10,258 bases of DNA from NCBI GenBank assembly GCA_034003585.1, contig JAVEYH010000123.1:1-10258 (forward strand). Reading direction: 5' to 3'. The notes below the pieces were generated by a model. The model did not search any database and was not told where the DNA came from. It worked only from the letters and a program-made list of their open reading frames with translations. Below are positions 7,298-10,258 of this stretch, piece after piece. Within the stretch, counting starts at the first letter, position 1. Every line of letters starts with the position of its first letter. The position numbers were made by a program, and so were the translations under genes. Source of the DNA: JAPXSY01 sp034003585. GTDB lineage: Bacteria > Verrucomicrobiota > Kiritimatiellia > RFP12 > UBA1067.

Positions 7298-8691
7298 GAG
7301 ACCGCCTCCAGTCCGTCAAGTTCCCAGCCCGCGCGGTAGGCGCGGCGCAGAAAGCGCGTGGCCTCCGGAGAATTCGCGATGCGCATGCGGCGCGCGTCCC
7401 AGTTCAGCAGCGTGTCAGGCACGCGTTCGGCGACGTTGCCGAGCAGCACGGCCTCGACCATCGGCGCGACGGCTCCGAAGTCGGCGCTCGTGCGGCGTCC
7501 CGCCACGCAACCGTTCAGGAACTCATGATAGTGGTTGGGCCAGGCCGGCAGAACCGGTTTGGGCGGTTTGGCCGCCTGCCTGTTTTTGAAGACGAGGCGC
7601 GGTCCCGCCGAGTGCGGCAGAATCAGCCACCCTTCCGAGCCGGCCACGACGGAGCCTTCGTCGGGCAGACGCTCCAGGCCGACCTCCTTGGCCAGCGCCT
7701 GGATCTCCAGCGGCGGCAACAGATTGGGCGCGGCCTCGCCGGTCATGCCGTCAAACCACTCCACGGGTATCGGCTTGCCGCCGCTGGCCTTGACGCCGGG
7801 GTAGATCCACCTGATGTGCGCGCCCTGAGGCCAGGTTTCCCTGAAGCGGACCGGCTCGCGCTTCCACTCCTCCTGCACCGCGGCCCTGACGGAAATCGGC
7901 GCGGTCAGCCCGATCCCTTTCCAGACCGAGCTGTGCAGGTGGCAGCCGATGTCGCCGATCCAGCCGGAGCCGAAGTCCTGCCAGATGCGCCAGATGAGCG
8001 GGTGGTAGACTTTCTCCGCGTAGGGACGAAACCGCGCGGTGCCGATCCACAGGTCCCAGTCGAGGGAGGCCGGCACGGGATCGGCCTTTTCGGGGCGCAG
8101 CGTGCGAATGCGCGATATGCCCTTGCGGTTGGAGAAGAGGTAGATGTGTTCAACCGTGCCGATCACGCCAGCCTGATGATACGCCACGGCCATGCGGTCG
8201 CCCACACCCGCCGAGAACTGGACGCCGAGCTGCGTAACGACGCCGTGGCGCCGGGCGGTGTCCCGCAGCAGGCGGCACTCCGCGATCTCGTGGCAGAGGG
8301 GCTTCTGGCAATAGACGTGCTTGCCAGCGCGCATAGCGTGGGTCGCGATGACTGTGTGGTTGTGGTCGGGCACCGCGATGTTCACTGAGTCGATGCGGTC
8401 GCCCTCCTTGGCCAGCAGTTCACGCCAGTCGGTGTACGTGCGCGCGCCGGGGAAGTCTTTGGCCCTCCGGGCGAGCCGTTCGCGGTCCACATCGCAGAGC
8501 GCCACGATTTGGGTACGCGCATGGGTTCTTATGTTACTGATGTCCGCCCCGCCCATGCCGCCCACACCGATACAGGCATGGTTGAGTTTGCTGTTGGGAG
8601 ACACCGGCCGCGGCGTGCGGGATGTGGCGCATCCCGTTAAAAGACCTGCGGCTCCCCAAGCCGCGGAAGTCAGAAAACGACGACGGTTCAT
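7294..8691 (-). CDS. Gfo/Idh/MocA family oxidoreductase with Tat/lipoprotein-type signal (first in operon)
   Basis: The protein has 465 aa and starts at ATG 8691-8689, with GGGGAG (8705-8700) upstream. The N-terminus MNRRRFLTSAAWGAAGLLTGC combines a twin-arginine motif with a lipobox (Leu-Thr-Gly-Cys21), so the mature protein is probably a Tat-exported lipoprotein. The Rossmann fold shows ACIGVGGMGGA (Gly42-X-Gly44-X-X-Gly47) and VALCDVD (Asp67, suggesting NAD preference). The usual EKP loop reads CQKPLCHE here, with Gln129 in the Glu position. The segment DWDLWIGTARFRPY, then WRIWQDFGSGWIGDIGCHLH, is characteristic of the large group of such oxidoreductases in Planctomycetes and Verrucomicrobia, with His251 likely at the active site. 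It presumably oxidises or reduces a sugar hydroxyl; substrate unknown. It shares little visible sequence with the downstream oxidoreductase, so the two are not a recent tandem duplication. Its start faces the regulator gene, which suggests control by that protein. Confidence 0.9.
   Translation of the reverse strand: MNRRRFLTSAAWGAAGLLTGCATSRTPRPVSPNSKLNHACIGVGGMGGADISNIRTHARTQIVALCDVDRERLARRAKDFPGARTYTDWRELLAKEGDRIDSVNIAVPDHNHTVIATHAMRAGKHVYCQKPLCHEIAECRLLRDTARRHGVVTQLGVQFSAGVGDRMAVAYHQAGVIGTVEHIYLFSNRKGISRIRTLRPEKADPVPASLDWDLWIGTARFRPYAEKVYHPLIWRIWQDFGSGWIGDIGCHLHSSVWKGIGLTAPISVRAAVQEEWKREPVRFRETWPQGAHIRWIYPGVKASGGKPIPVEWFDGMTGEAAPNLLPPLEIQALAKEVGLERLPDEGSVVAGSEGWLILPHSAGPRLVFKNRQAAKPPKPVLPAWPNHYHEFLNGCVAGRRTSADFGAVAPMVEAVLLGNVAERVPDTLLNWDARRMRIANSPEATRFLRRAYRAGWELDGLEAVS
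7305..7309 (-). promoter_or_regulatory. RBS (GGAGG) inside the upstream gene for the GTG-started isomerase
   Basis: GGAGG lies within the last codons of the upstream oxidoreductase and is correctly spaced (7 nt) for the GTG at 7297. This decides the GTG start: it gives the Tat motif NRRSFIK right at the N-terminus, and the 4-nt stop/start overlap fits an operon. Confidence 0.7.
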
Positions 8692-8798
8692 TTTACGCTC
8701 TCCCCGGTTCTTTCATGGTGGCTAAAAGCGATTTTCGGACGTCATGCCGGCCGGAACAGCTTCCCAACCCCCCGGAACGCGACGGCATCGGAAAACGC

Positions 8799-8816
8799 AT
8801 GGTGTCATGTTACCAT
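8799..8816. promoter_or_regulatory. Inverted repeat ATGGT-N8-ACCAT, candidate operator
   Basis: Perfect 5-bp arms (8799-8803 and 8812-8816) lie in the divergent control region, about 110 nt upstream of the oxidoreductase start. Arms this short can arise by chance. The case rests on position and on a second inverted repeat about 35 nt away. Confidence 0.3.
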
Positions 8817-8833
8817 ATCACCGCATGCCTGAC

Positions 8834-8850
8834 GTTGCATATGGCGCAAC
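8834..8850. promoter_or_regulatory. Inverted repeat GTTGC-N7-GCAAC, candidate operator
   Basis: Perfect 5-bp arms (8834-8838 and 8846-8850) flank a 7-nt AT-containing centre, just upstream of an A/T-rich stretch. The size suits a LacI-type or dimeric AraC/XylR-type site. No binding evidence exists beyond the symmetry. Confidence 0.35.
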
Positions 8851-8917
8851 AAAAATACTGCATTTTACGCAATCGCCCTTGCGTTGACACCGCGCTTGTT
8901 TTACGCTGGTTTCGGAC

Positions 8918-10090
8918 ATGAAGAGGTTTTTCAGAGACACGCCGCGAGTCCTGCTGTATTTGGCGACCAATGAAAAGGCGGGGCGCGATAAATTACAGGG
9001 CATTTTACACTATATCCGCCTGCACACGCCTTGGAGCGTTCACCTGTTGGAAAAACGAATCGGCGAGCAGCAGGTCGACAATCCGCGCGCGTGGGGTGCC
9101 ACAGGTGTGATCCTGGCACGCATGCCGGCCATGGTGGAAACGGTAAGAAAAGCCAATGTGCCGATTGTGGTGCTGGACTCCTCCGCGTTATACCGCGACG
9201 CCTTGCCCAACGCGTCCTATGTCATCAGTGACTCTGCTGCCGTTGGGGTCGCGGCCGCTGATTTTTTTATCCGTCAAGGTTTCAGCCGTTTTGCCTATGT
9301 GCCGGACACGGAAGATTGGGACTGGTCACAGTTGCGCGGCAACGCGTTTTGCGGCCGGTTGCGCGAGAAAGGCTTTCCCTGCATTTTTTTCGATGGTTGC
9401 GGCGGCAAAGACTGGACCGTCGAACAAAGACGTCTGGAGCGTTGGCTGCTGGCTCTGCCCAAACCTTGCGCGGTGTTTACGGCGCGCGACGGACGCGCGC
9501 TGCAAGTGATCGACACCGCCAGATCCGCCGGCTTGTCGGCCCCGGGAGACCTTGCCGTGCTGGGGGTCGATAACGATGAAATCCTGTGCGAGAACAGCGA
9601 CCCGACCCTTTCGAGCGTGCAGCCTGACTTTGTTGCCGGGGGCTATCAGGCGGCGGAGGTGCTGGAGCGCCTGATGCGCGACAAGCGCCGCAAACCGACA
9701 ATAACCCTGTACGGGGTACGGGGGATCGTCGAACGCGGTTCCGGGAGGCCGGCCAAGGTTGTGGACCGCCGCACACAAAAAGGGTTGGAGTTTATCCGGC
9801 TGAACGCCAGCGAAGTGATCCGCGTCGAAGATGTCGCACGCCACATGGGTGTTTCCCAACGTACGGCGGAACTGCTATTTCAGACCGGCATGTCGCGTTC
9901 CATCATGAAAGAGATCCAAATCATACGGCTGCAAAAACTGAAGGCCTTTTTGCTCGAGACCTCCCTGCCCATCAGCCGGATCAGCACGCACTGCGGGTAC
10001 CAGACCGAGATGCACGCCAAGCGCGTTTTCAAGCAAGCCACCGGTATGACCATGCGCGTTTTCCGCAAGCGGCACGGCATCCGCGCATAA
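8918..10090 (+). CDS. XylR-like transcriptional regulator (LacI-type sensor + AraC-type HTH)
   Basis: The protein has 390 aa and starts at ATG 8918-8920 with no clear Shine-Dalgarno. Residues about 8-275 form a periplasmic-binding-protein/LacI-like sugar sensor without a LacI HTH at the front. The segment LAVLGVDNDEILCENSDPTL (212-231), followed by SSVQPDF, is the diagnostic XylR-type ligand-domain sequence. Residues about 285-388 are an AraC/XylS DNA-binding domain with two HTH motifs: IRVEDVARHMGVSQRTAELL (301-320) and LPISRISTHCGYQTEMHAKR (350-369), ending FKQATGMTMRVFRKRHG. Length and order match E. coli XylR (about 390 aa), a cytoplasmic xylose-responsive activator; the ligand here may be any sugar. 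It is transcribed divergently from the oxidoreductase/isomerase unit and probably controls it. It converges on the rRNA operon tail 46 nt away, with no plus-strand T tract after the downstream hairpin. Confidence 0.92.
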   Translation: MKRFFRDTPRVLLYLATNEKAGRDKLQGILHYIRLHTPWSVHLLEKRIGEQQVDNPRAWGATGVILARMPAMVETVRKANVPIVVLDSSALYRDALPNASYVISDSAAVGVAAADFFIRQGFSRFAYVPDTEDWDWSQLRGNAFCGRLREKGFPCIFFDGCGGKDWTVEQRRLERWLLALPKPCAVFTARDGRALQVIDTARSAGLSAPGDLAVLGVDNDEILCENSDPTLSSVQPDFVAGGYQAAEVLERLMRDKRRKPTITLYGVRGIVERGSGRPAKVVDRRTQKGLEFIRLNASEVIRVEDVARHMGVSQRTAELLFQTGMSRSIMKEIQIIRLQKLKAFLLETSLPISRISTHCGYQTEMHAKRVFKQATGMTMRVFRKRHGIRA

Positions 10091-10125
10091 AAAAAGGGCC
10101 GCGAGTCTAAACGACTCGCGGCCCT
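10089..10125 (-). terminator. Intrinsic terminator of the rRNA operon
   Basis: On the minus strand, downstream of 5S rRNA, a perfect GC-rich stem pairs GGGCCGCGAGTC (10096-10107) with its complement (10113-10124) around a 5-nt loop. An extra A-T pair (10095/10125) extends it. On the minus strand it is followed at once by seven T (10095-10089), the classic intrinsic-terminator form. On the plus strand the hairpin is followed by TGGG and an A run, so it should not work as a terminator for the regulator. A first T8 tract (10136-10129) directly after the 5S 3' end, whose helix I could act as the stem, may give tandem termination. The T7 run overlaps the regulator's stop codon. Confidence 0.9.
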
Positions 10126-10136
10126 GGGAAAAAAAA

Positions 10137-10251
10137 CCCGGCGGCGTCCTACTCTCCCGCGGGCGCGTCCCGCAGTACCCTCGGCGATGGGGCCCTTCAC
10201 TTCCGTGTTCGGGATGGGAACGGGTGTTGCCTCCCCTCCTTGGCCGCCGGG
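10137..10251 (-). rRNA. rrf: 5S ribosomal RNA
   Basis: The minus strand reads a full 115-nt 5S rRNA. The 5' strand of helix I (CCCGGCGGC, from 10251) pairs with the 3' end GCCGCCGGG (ending at 10137). The conserved inner landmarks are present: TTCCCATCCCGAACACGGAAG in two overlapping parts for loop B/helix III (CCATCCCGAAC, then ACGGAAGTGAAG), the loop-E side CGCCGAGGGTACTG, and the late GGGAGAGTAGG. 5S is usually the last gene of an rRNA operon, so 23S and 16S genes are expected beyond the right edge. Ends are set from helix I and could be off by one or two bases. Confidence 0.95.
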
Positions 10252-10258
10252 AAAACCC

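Larger units (their letters stand above)
8692..8917. promoter_or_regulatory. Divergent control region between oxidoreductase operon and regulator
   Basis: These 226 nt carry both promoters. A perfect -35 hexamer TTGACA sits at 8884-8889 for the plus strand, but the -10 position 17-18 nt downstream (near 8907) is poor and the implied RNA start would fall almost on the regulator's ATG. I found no convincing sigma-70 pair for the minus strand. Repeated elements suggest regulator binding: CATTTTACGC occurs identically at 8861-8870 and 8689-8698 (the latter spans the oxidoreductase start codon), and TTTTACGCT occurs at 8899-8907 and 8691-8699. Two short inverted repeats are listed separately. Confidence 0.5.

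Noticed and set aside
10095..10136. The 3' hairpin as the terminator of the XylR-like gene
   Set aside because: On the plus strand it is followed by TGGG and A residues, not T; the T tract lies on the minus side, which fits the rRNA operon.

Overview
The window looks like a carbohydrate-utilisation locus from a high-GC, Gram-negative member of the PVC group, most likely Verrucomicrobiota/Kiritimatiellae/Lentisphaeria-like. That guess rests on style: clustered Gfo/Idh/MocA oxidoreductases carrying twin-arginine (Tat) signals, a secreted beta-helical surface protein, a pectate-lyase-3-like protein, a regulator joining a LacI-type sensor to an AraC-type DNA-binding domain, and no SusC/SusD pair. 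It is inferred from the sequence and was not tested by any search.

Layout, left to right. The start of an MFS transporter (minus strand) is cut by the left edge (1-148). Next, also on the minus strand, are a large secreted right-handed beta-helix protein of the pectate-lyase-3 type (256-2817) and, 15 nt upstream of it, a secreted Gly/Asn-rich beta-solenoid protein (2833-4908). A 124-nt gap holding a hairpin separates these from a three-gene minus-strand unit. In transcription order this unit is a Tat-lipoprotein-like Gfo/Idh/MocA oxidoreductase (7294-8691), a Tat-signal sugar isomerase/epimerase-like TIM barrel (6362-7297, GTG start, 4-nt overlap), and a second Tat-signal Gfo/Idh/MocA oxidoreductase (5033-6301). 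The last two are separated by a short spacer of four 9-bp tandem repeats. A 226-nt divergent intergenic region (8692-8917) separates this unit from a plus-strand XylR-like regulator (8918-10090). At the right edge, on the minus strand and convergent with the regulator, is a complete 5S rRNA gene (10137-10251) followed by a strong intrinsic terminator (10089-10125). This is presumably the tail of an rRNA operon lying outside the window.

Working model (inference). The regulator senses a sugar and controls the divergent oxidoreductase/isomerase unit, and perhaps the genes further left. The secreted beta-helix protein would act on a polysaccharide or glycoside. The three Tat-type enzymes would oxidise and isomerise the sugar outside the cytoplasm, and the MFS permease would import the product. 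All six metabolic/surface genes point the same way. The substrate cannot be named from the sequence. I see no CRISPR array, IS element, phage gene, tRNA or defence system, and nothing that clearly amounts to an undescribed system. The least explained items are the exported redox trio, the paired secreted beta-proteins and the 9-bp repeat spacer.
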